From positions 62,001 to 126,000 of the forward strand of contig CAZOZM010000006.1 in assembly GCA_964584255.1 (NCBI GenBank): a stretch of DNA of 64,000 nt, in the 5' to 3' direction. This document shows, piece after piece, positions 8,189 to 17,719 of the stretch (position 1 is the first letter of the stretch; each line of letters opens with the position of its first letter). The translations under genes were made by a program, and so were the position numbers. The DNA comes from UBA3775 sp964584255 (GTDB lineage: Bacteria; Bacillota; Clostridia; Lachnospirales; Lachnospiraceae). The notes below the pieces were generated by a model. It was not told the DNA's origin. It did no database searches and saw only the letters and a program-made list of their open reading frames with translations.

Positions 8189-9139
8189 ATGGAAACGCCG
8201 GTATTTTTGATTAATGGTTTCCTTGAAAGCGGAAAAACTACGTTTATTGCAGAAACGATGAAGGATCCTCAATTTGCAAAAGCAGGAAATGTACTGATTC
8301 TTTTGTGTGAGGAGGGAGAAGAGGAACTGGATGAAGTGAGCCTTGCAAAGAGATATGTTTCAATACTTCCTGTTGAGGAACTTTCTCAGCTTACGCCACA
8401 GTTTCTTAAACAGCTCGATTCTTTTTACAAGCCGGATATGGTTCTGGTAGAGTATAATGGTATGTGGAAACCGGAAGATTTTTTTGAACTTGAATTTCCG
8501 GATAATTGGGCAATGGCTCAGACAGTTACGCTGATAGATGCGGAAACATATCAGAATTTCTACAACAACATGAGATCTTTCTTTGCGGAAAACGTGAAAT
8601 ACAGCGATGTTATCATTGTAAACAGAGTTGATGAAAATACGGATAAGCTTAAGATAAGAAGATCCATTAAGCCGCTTAACAGACAGGCACAGATAATTTA
8701 TGAAACGGCTGAAGGTGTTGATGATTCGGAAATAGAAGAAGAACTGCCGTTTGATGTTAATGCAGATGTCATTGAGATAGAAGATGATGATTTTGGTCTT
8801 TGGTATATGGATGCGATGGACAATCCGTCCAAGTATAACGGAAAAAAAGTCAGATTCAACGGTATGGTATTTTACAATGATAAGCTTCCAAAAGGTTGCT
8901 TTATACCGGGAAGAATGGCGATGAACTGTTGTGCAGAGGATCTTGCATTCATCGGATTTATGAGCAAGCCGCCAAAAGGAAAGAAACATGCAGATTATCT
9001 TAACAGAGGCTGGTATACGGTAGAGGCCGATATAAAGATAGAATTCGTGAGACAGTATCGTGGAAAGGGGCCGGTTTTATACTGTTCAAATCTGACTCCG
9101 TCACATGAACCGGATGAAAAAATAGTATATTTTACCTAA
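8189..9139 (+). CDS. CobW-like GTPase domain fused to a DUF1980/TIGR03943-like C-terminal domain
   Basis: The 316-residue protein opens with a P-loop, NGFLESGKTTF (residues 9-19). It carries a Walker-B-like VLVEYNGMW and an NRVD motif near residue 148 that could be G4, so the first two-thirds resemble a diverged CobW/COG0523 GTPase. The CxCC motif of that family is absent. The last third (YNGKKVRFNGMVFY, then MNCCAEDLAFIGF) resembles the C-terminal part of the DUF1980/TIGR03943 family, in which a CC-A-D motif is followed by a GF/GL strand. In Bacillus that family (YcgQ) sits in a Zur-controlled pair with a permease. I infer a zinc or metal-handling role together with the preceding gene. The domain call is by eye. 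Confidence 0.75.
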   Translation: METPVFLINGFLESGKTTFIAETMKDPQFAKAGNVLILLCEEGEEELDEVSLAKRYVSILPVEELSQLTPQFLKQLDSFYKPDMVLVEYNGMWKPEDFFELEFPDNWAMAQTVTLIDAETYQNFYNNMRSFFAENVKYSDVIIVNRVDENTDKLKIRRSIKPLNRQAQIIYETAEGVDDSEIEEELPFDVNADVIEIEDDDFGLWYMDAMDNPSKYNGKKVRFNGMVFYNDKLPKGCFIPGRMAMNCCAEDLAFIGFMSKPPKGKKHADYLNRGWYTVEADIKIEFVRQYRGKGPVLYCSNLTPSHEPDEKIVYFT

Positions 9140-9149
9140 GGAGATGTAT

Positions 9150-10295
9150 ATGGAAAAACATTCATTAAGGGAACTGTGTGGAAGCGGAAAGGCTTTGATA
9201 CACGGAAGAACAGCGCCTATCGTAAACAATAACAGGGTAGGAGAAGATGTAAAAGACGGATCTGTTGTTCTTTTTTGGACAGGTTCTGCAATGGAATTTA
9301 ATGTATCAGGTTCATGGTTTGATGTTGAAGTATACACGGATTACGATTGCTATGAACAATGGTGTTCAGTATATGTTAACGGAGCCTTTATACAGAGGAT
9401 AATGTTATCAAAGGGCAACAGTATCATACACTGTTACAGAAATATGAATCCTGAGCTTGTAAAAAATGTAAGAATCGTTAAGGAAGTTCAGGCAATGAGC
9501 GGTGATAAATCAGCTGTATTCCTTGGAGTTTCAGCTGAAACAGATGGAAGTTTTGAGGCGGTTGAAGAACGCAAATTTAAACTTGAATTTATAGGAGACA
9601 GCATAACTTCCGGAGAAGGCACAGTTGGTGCAAAACCGGAATTGGACTGGATTTCAATGTTTTTTGGAGCTTCATTCAGTTATTCCTATATGACGGCAGA
9701 AGCGTTGAATGCTGATTACAGAGTCGTTTCACAGTCCGGATGGGGATTGTTGTGCGGATATGATGCAAATCCTTACAGCAGTCTCACAGAGCATTATACA
9801 AAGGTGTGCAGTCTCATGGATGGAGATAAGCAGAAAGCTTGTGGATCAATGATGGAAAACGATTTTCAGGCATGGCAGCCGGATGTGGTTGTACTTAATT
9901 TGGGAACAAATGATTACAGCGCCTTCAGTTCACCGGCATGGAAGGGTGAAAATGGTGAGACCTTCGAATTGAGAATGGAAGAAGACGGAAGTTTTAATCC
10001 GGATGACAGGAAACTCTGGGTTTCAGCAGCTGTAAGATTTCTGTACATATTAAGAAATAACAATCCGAATGCACATATAGTATGGGTATGCGGTATGCTC
10101 GGACATGGAATAGAACCTTTAGTGACTGAAAGTATTGAGCAGTACAGGGAAATGTCCGGAGATGAGAAAATCGGTTTATTACAGATTCCGGAAACTAACG
10201 ATGATACGGTAGGCTCAAGGTTTCATCCGGGAATAAAGGAGCATAAGATAGCTTCAGATATGCTTGTTGAGTATATAAAAGATAAAATAAAGTAA
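9150..10295 (+). CDS. SGNH/GDSL esterase, CE2-like (acetylxylan esterase type)
   Basis: An N-terminal beta-rich region (about residues 1-140) is followed by an SGNH hydrolase domain. Block I is FIGDSITSGEG near residue 149, the middle SGWGLLCGYD resembles the oxyanion region of CE2 enzymes, block III is NLGTNDYSAF near residue 250, and RFHPGIKEH near residue 355 supplies the catalytic His. This two-domain order matches carbohydrate esterase family 2, which deacetylates xylan or glucomannan oligosaccharides. No signal peptide is seen, so it would act on imported oligosaccharides. The start is the ATG at 9150 because AAGGAG (9138-9143) directly abuts the ATG at 9144. A bidirectional terminator follows. 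Confidence 0.8.
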   Translation: MEKHSLRELCGSGKALIHGRTAPIVNNNRVGEDVKDGSVVLFWTGSAMEFNVSGSWFDVEVYTDYDCYEQWCSVYVNGAFIQRIMLSKGNSIIHCYRNMNPELVKNVRIVKEVQAMSGDKSAVFLGVSAETDGSFEAVEERKFKLEFIGDSITSGEGTVGAKPELDWISMFFGASFSYSYMTAEALNADYRVVSQSGWGLLCGYDANPYSSLTEHYTKVCSLMDGDKQKACGSMMENDFQAWQPDVVVLNLGTNDYSAFSSPAWKGENGETFELRMEEDGSFNPDDRKLWVSAAVRFLYILRNNNPNAHIVWVCGMLGHGIEPLVTESIEQYREMSGDEKIGLLQIPETNDDTVGSRFHPGIKEHKIASDMLVEYIKDKIK

Positions 10296-10330
10296 AAAAA
10301 TCTGCAATCGATTCGATTGCAGATTTTTTT
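10294..10330. terminator. Bidirectional intrinsic terminator
   Basis: TCTGCAATCG (10301-10310) and CGATTGCAGA (10314-10323) form a 10-bp stem with a three-base loop. It is flanked by an A run on the left and a T run on the right, so it can end both the esterase gene (+) and the ABC exporter operon (-). Confidence 0.88.
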
Positions 10331-12291
10331 TATTCCAATTCAAAGGCACCGGTATACAATTGATAGTAGGTTCCTTTTTCTTTTATAAGTTCATCGTGTG
10401 TTCCGCGTTCGATTATACGTCCGTGGTCAAGAACCATAATTGCATCAGAATTTTTTACGGTTGAAAGTCGGTGTGCAATTACAAAAACCGTACGGTTTTT
10501 CATCAGTGCATCCATTCCTTTTGAAACAAGTTCTTCAGTTCTTGTATCAATGGATGAAGTTGCCTCATCGAGAATCATTACCGGAGGATCGGCAACAGCG
10601 GCACGCGCAATACTTATGAGCTGTCTCTGACCCTGAGAAAGGTTTGCTCCGTTTGATGTGAGGAGAGTATTGTATCCGTCAGGAAGTCTTGTTATAAAGT
10701 CGTGTGCATTTGCAAGTTTTGCTGCTTCTATGCATTCTTCATCAGTTGCATCGAGTTTACCGTATCGTATATTGTCCATGACAGTTCCGGTAAAGAGGTT
10801 GACATCCTGAAGAACAATTCCGAGACTTCGTCGGAGATCTGCCTTTCGGATTTTGTTGATGTTTATATTGTCATATCTTATCTTTCCGTCTGCAATATCG
10901 TAGAAACGGTTTATCAGATTGGTAATGGTTGTTTTTCCCGCACCGGTGGCACCGACGAAAGCAACCTTTTGTCCCGGTTTAGCATAAAGTGTGACATTAT
11001 AAAGCACCGGTTTTCCGGGTTCATATTCAAAATCTACATCAAAGAATCTTACGTCACCGGTCAGTTTAGTATAGGTTACTGTTCCGTCTGCCTGATGAGG
11101 ATGTTTCCATGCCCACATGCCGGTGTGTTCCTTACATTCGGTAATTACGCCGTCTTTTTCATGGCAGTTTACCAAAGTAACATATCCTTCGTCCGTTTCA
11201 GGTTTTTGGTCGGTAAGAGCAAGTATACGTTCGGTTCCTGCAAGCGCCATGGCAACTGAATTTATCTGCTGTGAAATCTGATTGATTGAGCCGGTGAACT
11301 GTTTTGTCATACCAAGGTATGTTGCAACAACGGGAATTGTAAGTGATGCATTGAATGCATTTCCGGATGCAATGTTCTGAATGGAAATGTTCGGTATGTT
11401 GAATCCCGAACAGATTAAGAATCCGCCGGCAAAGGCAGTGAGAACATACAGAATGTTTCCGATGTTGTTCATTATCGGTCCGAAAATATTTCCGTAACGG
11501 TTTGCAAGTTCAATATCCCTGAAAAGGTTATCATTGAGTTCATCGAAATCTTTTTTCGAATCTTCTTCATGATTGAAGACTTTTACGACTTTCTGTCCAT
11601 TCATCATTTCTTCAACAAAGCCTTCAACCTTACCGATCGATTCCTGCTGTCTGATGAAGTATTTGGCAGATTTGCCACCGATTGATTTTGTTACCTTTGT
11701 CATTATGAAAATGCCAATGAAAACGATAACCATTAAATCAATGCTGTAGTAGAGCATTACGGAAATGAGAGCGGTTACTGTAAGCAGAACAGAGAAAAAC
11801 TGAGGAAGCCCCTGAGATACAAGCTGACGGAGAGTATCAACGTCATTTGTATAATGACTCATTATGTCTCCGTGTGTGTTTGTATCAAAATACTTTATTG
11901 GAAGGTCCTGCATTGAGTTAAACATTCTGGTTCTTGTATTGTGAAGAAAGCCCTGAGTAACTCGTGCCATGACAAGTCCCTGAATTGTAACGGCAATTAA
12001 GCCGAAAATATAGAATATTGCCATGGTGATAACAGCTGTAACGATTTTACTGCTTACAGAGTCCCAACCGCTTAAAAGACCTTCTTCAATATATCGGGTG
12101 AGTCTTTCAATAAAAATGGATGGAAGAACACCCACTATAGCTGAAACGATGATGCATATAGCGGTTACGGTTAATGCTACAGGATAATCCCTAAAGAGCA
12201 TTTTGATGATTCTTCCGAGGCTCTTCAGATTTATTTTTCTGCCGCCGGGTGCGTTTTTTTCGGGGCCCGGTTTCATGTTATTTGGAGCCAT
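10330..12291 (-). CDS. ABC exporter half-transporter, catalytically competent subunit
   Basis: This is a type IV ABC exporter half-molecule: six membrane segments in roughly residues 30-320 and a nucleotide-binding domain at the C-terminus. Its ATPase motifs are all canonical: Walker A GATGAGKTT, signature LSQGQ, Walker B MILDEATSS with the catalytic Glu, and switch AHRLST. A roughly 40-residue insert before the NBD contains GMWAWKHPHQADG. The start is the ATG at 12291: AGGAGGTG lies at the correct distance before it, whereas the upstream ATG at 12309 lacks a site. It overlaps the end of the upstream gene by 14 bases, so the two are translationally coupled and should form a heterodimer. The substrate is unknown; drugs, peptides or lipids are possible. 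Confidence 0.88.
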   Translation of the reverse strand: MAPNNMKPGPEKNAPGGRKINLKSLGRIIKMLFRDYPVALTVTAICIIVSAIVGVLPSIFIERLTRYIEEGLLSGWDSVSSKIVTAVITMAIFYIFGLIAVTIQGLVMARVTQGFLHNTRTRMFNSMQDLPIKYFDTNTHGDIMSHYTNDVDTLRQLVSQGLPQFFSVLLTVTALISVMLYYSIDLMVIVFIGIFIMTKVTKSIGGKSAKYFIRQQESIGKVEGFVEEMMNGQKVVKVFNHEEDSKKDFDELNDNLFRDIELANRYGNIFGPIMNNIGNILYVLTAFAGGFLICSGFNIPNISIQNIASGNAFNASLTIPVVATYLGMTKQFTGSINQISQQINSVAMALAGTERILALTDQKPETDEGYVTLVNCHEKDGVITECKEHTGMWAWKHPHQADGTVTYTKLTGDVRFFDVDFEYEPGKPVLYNVTLYAKPGQKVAFVGATGAGKTTITNLINRFYDIADGKIRYDNININKIRKADLRRSLGIVLQDVNLFTGTVMDNIRYGKLDATDEECIEAAKLANAHDFITRLPDGYNTLLTSNGANLSQGQRQLISIARAAVADPPVMILDEATSSIDTRTEELVSKGMDALMKNRTVFVIAHRLSTVKNSDAIMVLDHGRIIERGTHDELIKEKGTYYQLYTGAFELE

Positions 12292-14029
12292 TGTCGCCAC
12301 CTCCTGCATTGTTCTGTGAATAATAAACTTCCTTGTAAATGTTGTTGGTCTTTAAGAGTTCATCGTGAGTTCCGAATCCGTCTATCGTTCCGTTTTCTAG
12401 GACGATTATTTTATCAGCATCCTGCACGGAGGAAATTCTCTGTGCAATTATAAGTTTTGTTGTATTTGGAATTTCTTCGGCAAAAGCTTTTCTGATGAGG
12501 GCATCCGTCTTTGTATCAACTGCGGAGGTCGAGTCATCGAGAATAAGAATCTTAGGCTTTTTGAGAAGCGCACGGGCTATACAAAGTCGCTGCTTCTGAC
12601 CACCGGAAACATTTGAACCGCCCTGTTCGATATGGGTATCATATCCGTCAGGAAAACCTTCAATGAATTCATGTGCCTGTGCAAGTTTACAGATTCTTAC
12701 AAGCTCATTGTCATCAGCATTTTTATTGCCCCAACGAAGGTTCTCCTTTATTGTTCCGGAGAAGAGGATGTTCTTTTGGAGTACAACGGAAACCTGATCC
12801 CTCAAAACCTTCATGTCGTAGTCGCGAACATTTATTCCGCCTACATAAACGGAACCTTCGGTAGCATCATATAGTCTTGAGATGAGCTGTATAAGTGTGG
12901 ATTTGCTGGAACCGGTTCCACCTATGATGCCGATTGTTTCACCGGATTTAATGTCAAGATTAATGTTTCGAAGAGCCATTTTCTCAGCATTTTCGGAATA
13001 CTTAAAGCTGACATTTTCAAATCTTATGCTTCCGTCGGGAACCTCCATTACAGGAGAAGCCGGGTTATGTATCGTAGATTTTTCATCAAGAACTTCCATA
13101 ATTCTGTTTGCGGATTCGCCGGCAAGGGTAACCATTACAAATATCATTGAAAGCATCATAAGGCTTGACATTATCTGCATGGAATAGGTGATGAGGCTTG
13201 TAAGATTACCCACACCCATTGTTACGGCATTGCTGCTGATTATTATCTTGGAAGAGAAAAAGGAAATAAGGATTAAGGAAACATAGATGCATAAGTTCAT
13301 TATCGGTGAATTAAATGCAAGAATGGTTTCAGCCCTGCAGAAATCATCACGTACCTCGGCGGATGCTTTTCCAAATTTTTCTTTTTCGTATTCTTCACGA
13401 ACAAAACTCTTAACGACTCTCATGCCTTTGATATTTTCCTGTACGGAATTGTTAAGAGCATCATACTTTTTGAAGATTTTCTTAAATACAGGCATGGACA
13501 GCTTTATAATAGTAAAAAGTGCACACCCGAGAACAGGAATAACGGCAACGAAAACCCATGCAATACTGCCGCCGAGTTTAATTGCCATTATGAATGCAAC
13601 TATGAGCATAAGAGGTGCACGAACAGCAGTTCTTATTATCATCATGAAAGCATTCTGAACATTTGATATATCTGTTGTAAGTCTTGTTACGAGTGATGAA
13701 GTTGAAAATTTGTCGATGTTTGTGAATGAAAAATCCTGTACTCTGTAGAAAAGTTCTTTACGAAGGTTTCTTGCAAAGCCGGCAGAAGCAGTAGCGCAAA
13801 ACCAGCCGGAAAGAATTCCGAAGGTAAGTGAAAGCATCGCCATAATTAAAAGAAGTAAACCATATTTTAATATGGTATTCATATCACATCCCTGTTGGAT
13901 GGAATTGATGAGAGAAGCGGTGTATACAGGAAGAATACATTCACAGCAAACTTCACCAATCATCATTATCGGAGTGAGAATGGTACTTTTTTTATACTCA
14001 CCCAGAACAGATAAAAATCTTTTTATCAT
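12278..14029 (-). CDS. ABC exporter half-transporter, degenerate ATPase subunit
   Basis: This 583-residue partner of the downstream half-transporter has an N-terminal six-helix membrane domain and a C-terminal NBD. Walker A is GGTGSSKST (370-378), with Ser at a normally Gly position. The signature VSGGQ (474-478) is intact. Walker B ends ILILDD (494-499), so the catalytic Glu is Asp, and the switch His is Gln (IIAQRISS, Q530). These changes are typical of the degenerate half of heterodimeric exporters such as TM287/288 or BmrCD. AAGGAGG lies just upstream of the ATG. It is first in a two-gene operon. The substrate cannot be inferred. Confidence 0.88.
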   Translation of the reverse strand: MIKRFLSVLGEYKKSTILTPIMMIGEVCCECILPVYTASLINSIQQGCDMNTILKYGLLLLIMAMLSLTFGILSGWFCATASAGFARNLRKELFYRVQDFSFTNIDKFSTSSLVTRLTTDISNVQNAFMMIIRTAVRAPLMLIVAFIMAIKLGGSIAWVFVAVIPVLGCALFTIIKLSMPVFKKIFKKYDALNNSVQENIKGMRVVKSFVREEYEKEKFGKASAEVRDDFCRAETILAFNSPIMNLCIYVSLILISFFSSKIIISSNAVTMGVGNLTSLITYSMQIMSSLMMLSMIFVMVTLAGESANRIMEVLDEKSTIHNPASPVMEVPDGSIRFENVSFKYSENAEKMALRNINLDIKSGETIGIIGGTGSSKSTLIQLISRLYDATEGSVYVGGINVRDYDMKVLRDQVSVVLQKNILFSGTIKENLRWGNKNADDNELVRICKLAQAHEFIEGFPDGYDTHIEQGGSNVSGGQKQRLCIARALLKKPKILILDDSTSAVDTKTDALIRKAFAEEIPNTTKLIIAQRISSVQDADKIIVLENGTIDGFGTHDELLKTNNIYKEVYYSQNNAGGGDNGSK

Positions 14030-14481
14030 GTTTACCTCCTTGATATACTTTTATTAAATTTAGAATGTTATGTTATTTGAGACGGATTACAGCCCGATCC
14101 AAATCAACCTTTATCATATATCATATTTGGAATTCAAATTCAAGACAGAGTTTAAAGAAACACATTTTTTTTAGATTTTATAAAGCACCTGATTTTTTAT
14201 ACCAGAATTCGGATAACAGATATGAAAAGAAAGTTTGTGATGTTTAAATGAGAGATTACTGCTTAAATGAAATGTTCCGGACACTGGGAAAGTGTGCTTT
14301 AAATATCTGCCTAAACCTTGTAAATACGAAAAAATTGTATTATCATTTTTACAGGTGGGATGACAGATACGTTTTCAGGCCCTTTTATGTAAAAGAAAGA
14401 AATGTCCTTATGAACATATATAGATGAGCGGATGTTTCGATTTACATACAAAAGGGCGTAAATACAATATGAGGAGGCACT
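14030..14481. other. Divergent intergenic region, no gene seen
   Basis: These 452 bases separate the ABC exporter operon (-) from the DUF3810 gene (+). They are very AT-rich and hold a direct repeat, ATCATAT-ATCATAT, near 14116-14129, which could be part of an operator or promoter for the exporter. The short open frames here lack ribosome binding sites. No confident -35/-10 pair was found in either direction. Confidence 0.4.
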
Positions 14482-15624
14482 GTGAATATACTAAAAAAGA
14501 TAAAACAAAAAACAGGAATATACGGATGTTTTATGATCGCGATTATTACATTGATTGTGATTCTGATCTTGCTGAGTCTTTCGGAAGGATTTTGCAATCT
14601 TTATTCTGATACGGTATACGGAATAATTGCGGATGCTCTGGCACGTCTGACGTCACCGATTCCATTCCCATTGGGAGAAATTCTGATGTATGTATTTGCC
14701 GTTATAACGATAATTCTTCCGGTTATGATATGTATGTTGCCATTGTTTATAAAGAAGGAAAAGTCCGGCATTGTAATACGTTTCGTGAAAGCTTATGGAA
14801 TGACAGTTGCGGCTGTATTACTTATATATATGTTGAATTGGTTGATTCCTTTTAAAAGCACATGTCTGAGTGCAAAGGACAATTCTAAGGGAGAATATTC
14901 ACTGGATGAATTGGAGAAACTGAGGGAATATGCCGTTAATGGTCTGAATACAGCTGCAATGGAGGCAAAAAGAGATGAAAATGGAAATCTGATAATTGAT
15001 TCGGAATTTTCCGAAAGTGTAAAGCAGGCAATGTATGACCTGTCGGATGATTATACGAGATTAAAAGGATACTATCCGGACGTAAAGGAAGCTCTGTGCT
15101 CTGATTTTCTCTGGTGGATGGATATCGGTGGATATACATATCCTTACAGTATGGAAGTTACATGCAACAGGTACTGTTCATATTTGTACAAACCGCTACT
15201 TTATGCACATGAACAGGCTCATCACAAGGGTTATTACAAGGAAAATGAGGCTGAGTTTCTCAGTATACTTGCGTGTGTTCAAACAGATGATGCGCTTTTA
15301 AACTACTCCGGATGGCTGGAAATGTATGGATATGTTAACAATGCATATGTTTCCAATCTCTACAGGCTGCTTACAAAAGAAGAGGCGGATAAAAGGCTGG
15401 AAAATGCAATATCTTTAAGTGAAGAGGTTGTTGAGGATGTAAAGGCAGCACGCGAAGACAGTGAAGAACGATATGAAGAACAGGTGAGTACGTTTGCTGA
15501 AAGATATTTCAAGGGAATATCTGAAACTACTGCGGAAACCGGTTGGAGTGTGCAGGACAGTGTATTAGGAGAAATGTCATATGATGGAGTGGTAAAACTG
15601 TTGCTTGATTACTATTTCGGATGA
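14482..15624 (+). CDS. DUF3810 membrane protein with HExxH motif
   Basis: The 380-residue protein has three hydrophobic segments in its first 135 residues (about 14-38, 62-92, 108-130) and then a soluble domain. The motif HEQAHHKGYYKENEAEF near residues 247-263 contains HExxH plus a downstream acidic residue, the pattern of a zinc metallopeptidase, and matches what I know of DUF3810. Its substrate and even its activity are unproven. The start is GTG with GAGGAGG about five bases upstream. It has no obvious operon partner. Confidence 0.75.
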   Translation: MNILKKIKQKTGIYGCFMIAIITLIVILILLSLSEGFCNLYSDTVYGIIADALARLTSPIPFPLGEILMYVFAVITIILPVMICMLPLFIKKEKSGIVIRFVKAYGMTVAAVLLIYMLNWLIPFKSTCLSAKDNSKGEYSLDELEKLREYAVNGLNTAAMEAKRDENGNLIIDSEFSESVKQAMYDLSDDYTRLKGYYPDVKEALCSDFLWWMDIGGYTYPYSMEVTCNRYCSYLYKPLLYAHEQAHHKGYYKENEAEFLSILACVQTDDALLNYSGWLEMYGYVNNAYVSNLYRLLTKEEADKRLENAISLSEEVVEDVKAAREDSEERYEEQVSTFAERYFKGISETTAETGWSVQDSVLGEMSYDGVVKLLLDYYFG

Positions 15625-15705
15625 ATATGAAAATTGCAAAAATGTTAGGAATGCACACTTAAACAGGGTGACGGACAGGGTTACATAAGTTTTTTGAAAA
15701 AGTAC

Positions 15706-15734
15706 TTGACGTTGGAAACATCAAATGGTATATT
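15706..15734 (+). promoter_or_regulatory. Sigma-A-type promoter
   Basis: TTGACG (15706-15711), a 17-base spacer and TATATT (15729-15734). It lies about 160 bases before the small membrane-protein gene, giving a long leader if used for it. Confidence 0.6.
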
Positions 15735-15852
15735 AAATACAAACAAATGTTCGGTAAGAAATATATTGACTGTATGCTTGGTATATTTCTTATTTTTTTA
15801 AAACAGAAACGAACAAAAAATCGCATAAGTACAAAAAAGTGGACACCACATG

Positions 15853-15861
15853 TGCTATAAT
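15853..15861 (+). promoter_or_regulatory. Extended -10 promoter for the small membrane-protein gene
   Basis: TGCTATAAT at 15853-15861 is a perfect extended -10 element, about 34 bases before the ATG. There is no good -35, as is usual for extended -10 promoters. Confidence 0.55.
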
Positions 15862-15894
15862 GCCGACAAAAGATAAACAAAAAGGAGAAGTACT

Positions 15895-16146
15895 ATGAGA
15901 CTTTTATTAAGATTTATTTCAAAGAACCACAGAGAGCTTGTTGATTTGCTTCAGATAGCCTACCTTATTGCCTTCATTCTTTTAATGTTTACAGGCAGAT
16001 TTGGTGCAATATTATCTGCTTTCGTATTTATGAGCATGTTTCTTGTATCCGGTAATCAGGAAGATGACAGGAGAGAAGAAAAAAGAAAGAACTCAAAGAG
16101 GAATTCCGGAAATTCACGTATGAATGAGAGAAGAAGAACCGCCTAG
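15895..16146 (+). CDS. Small membrane protein of unknown function
   Basis: The 83-residue protein has an N-terminal amphipathic stretch, two hydrophobic segments (about residues 18-33 and 37-52, possibly one hairpin), and a strongly charged Arg/Lys/Glu-rich tail. AAAGGAG precedes the ATG, and two promoter candidates lie upstream, so it is probably a real gene. I do not recognise the family. Confidence 0.6.
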   Translation: MRLLLRFISKNHRELVDLLQIAYLIAFILLMFTGRFGAILSAFVFMSMFLVSGNQEDDRREEKRKNSKRNSGNSRMNERRRTA

Positions 16147-16211
16147 TTTGTTCCGGATGTTTTTTTATCGGAATTCATGTGTAAAGAATGCAATAATCCG
16201 CTTAAACTGAG

Positions 16212-16258
16212 AAAAAACCCTCCGGTTGATTGTGAGATAATCTCAATCAGTCGGAGGG
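16212..16258 (-). terminator. Terminator for the CBS-domain transporter gene
   Basis: Read on the minus strand, CCCTCCG (16258-16252) starts a long stem that closes with CGGAGGG (16224-16218) and includes G-U pairs. It is followed by six Ts (16217-16212). It sits about 120 bases past the end of the minus-strand gene. Confidence 0.85.
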
Positions 16259-16378
16259 GTAAATTGTATTATAAGTTTAAGATACGGATTACAACACCTT
16301 ATCATGTAATATATTTAAGATTTCTACAACCCGATAACCTTTCAGTAGTTTACCGGAAAACGCCTGTTTGTATCGGTA

Positions 16379-17656
16379 TTACGCATCTTTATCGCCGTCC
16401 GACTCTGTGCTGATTAATTTGATAAGCAGTTTGTCGATACGATTTTTTGTAACCTTGATAACCTTATAGGAAGCGTAATCATCATAAGCAATCTCATTTT
16501 CTTTTGGAAGATGCTCTAAAATGTGTATTACGTATCCTGCTATGGAATCGAAGTCTTCAGTTTCAATTTTTATATTTAAATGGTCCGCAATATCATCTGC
16601 TCTTGCCGAACCGTCAACGATAAACTCGTTTACTCCGGTTTTTCTGATGATATCCTCTTCATCATTATCATACTCATCCCTGAGTTCACCGACAATTTCC
16701 TCAATAAGATCTTCAACCGTTATTAAGCCTGCAGTTGCACCATATTCATCAAGAACCACTGCAATCGAAAGATTTTTTTGTCTCATTTCCGAAAGAAGAT
16801 CGGCAGTTCTTTTGTTCTCAAATGTCAGGAAAGGTTTTCTCATGACCTCAGTAAGCTTAAATGATTCTTTTTTATAGCCCCATTTGAACAAATCTTTTAG
16901 AAACAGAATTCCCGTAACATTATCAGTTGTTTCATGGAAGACCGGAAGTCTTGAAAAATTGCTTTCGGAAAAAACGGCGGCAATTTCATCATAACTGAGG
17001 GAATCTTCAATAAACTGAATGTCAATTCTCGGAATCATGATATCCTTTGCACGACTGTCTCCAAAGTCAACAACGTTTTCAATCATTTCACGTTCTTTTG
17101 TTTCAATAACACCTTCCTCATGGCTGACGTCAACTACAGTAAGAAATTCATCCTCTGTCATTGATGCGGTTTTTTTGTCAGGATCAATGTGCATGAGAAT
17201 CATAAAGAATCTTGAAATTTTGTTCAATATGAATATGACCGGGGTGAGAACGAAACAAAGAACATAAATAACCGGCGCATAAACAAGGGATAAAGTGTCA
17301 GCATAGAGAGTTGCAGCTGTTTTCGGCATGATTTCACCGAATATAAGTATGACTATTGTAAGTATGCAGGTTGCGACACTTATCGGAATATTGTCAAATG
17401 CCTTTTGTACGAGAATCGTGGCTAAAGAAGAAGCACTCAGATTTACAATATTATTTCCGATTAAAATTGTTGAAAGCAGTTTGTTGGGATTCTCCGTAAG
17501 CTTTAGTGCAATAACCGCTGATTTGTTACCGGAGTCTGCAAGTGTTCTAAGCTTGATTTTGTTAACAGATACCAAAGATGTTTCTGCAGATGAGAAAAAA
17601 GCAGAAAGACATACAAGAATTAATAAAATGATTAGGTTCGGGACGACACCGTCCAT
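16379..17656 (-). CDS. CNNM/CorC-type transporter with CBS domains
   Basis: The 425-residue protein begins with a DUF21 (CNNM) membrane domain of three to four helices in residues 1-140, seen in SSAETSLVSVNKIKLR and FGEIMPKTAA. A CBS pair follows (RIDIQFIEDSLSYDE; VVLDEYGATAGLITVEDL, about residues 195-325), then a CorC_HlyC C-terminal domain. Such proteins, including Bacillus and Staphylococcus MpfA/YhdP types, export magnesium or protect against divalent cation excess; the hemolysin label is historical. AAGGAGTG precedes the ATG, and a consensus promoter lies upstream. The exact ion is inferred from the family. Confidence 0.88.
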   Translation of the reverse strand: MDGVVPNLIILLILVCLSAFFSSAETSLVSVNKIKLRTLADSGNKSAVIALKLTENPNKLLSTILIGNNIVNLSASSLATILVQKAFDNIPISVATCILTIVILIFGEIMPKTAATLYADTLSLVYAPVIYVLCFVLTPVIFILNKISRFFMILMHIDPDKKTASMTEDEFLTVVDVSHEEGVIETKEREMIENVVDFGDSRAKDIMIPRIDIQFIEDSLSYDEIAAVFSESNFSRLPVFHETTDNVTGILFLKDLFKWGYKKESFKLTEVMRKPFLTFENKRTADLLSEMRQKNLSIAVVLDEYGATAGLITVEDLIEEIVGELRDEYDNDEEDIIRKTGVNEFIVDGSARADDIADHLNIKIETEDFDSIAGYVIHILEHLPKENEIAYDDYASYKVIKVTKNRIDKLLIKLISTESDGDKDA

Positions 17657-17690
17657 GTAAATTCACTCCTTATTGTTTGTTTTTCATATG

Positions 17691-17719
17691 ATTATATTTT
17701 ATCAAAATCATTATGTCAA
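17691..17719 (-). promoter_or_regulatory. Consensus promoter for the CBS-domain transporter gene
   Basis: On the minus strand, TTGACA (17719-17714), a 17-base spacer and TATAAT (17696-17691) match the sigma-A consensus perfectly. The predicted start of transcription lies near 17684, about 28 bases before the ATG. Confidence 0.88.

Noticed and set aside
14424..14609. Small frame upstream of the DUF3810 gene
   Set aside because: It overlaps the start of the DUF3810 gene in another frame and lacks its own ribosome binding site.
16177..16413. 78-residue frame after the small membrane-protein gene
   Set aside because: It reads through the minus-strand terminator hairpin and overlaps the end of the CBS-domain gene, with only a weak ribosome binding site.
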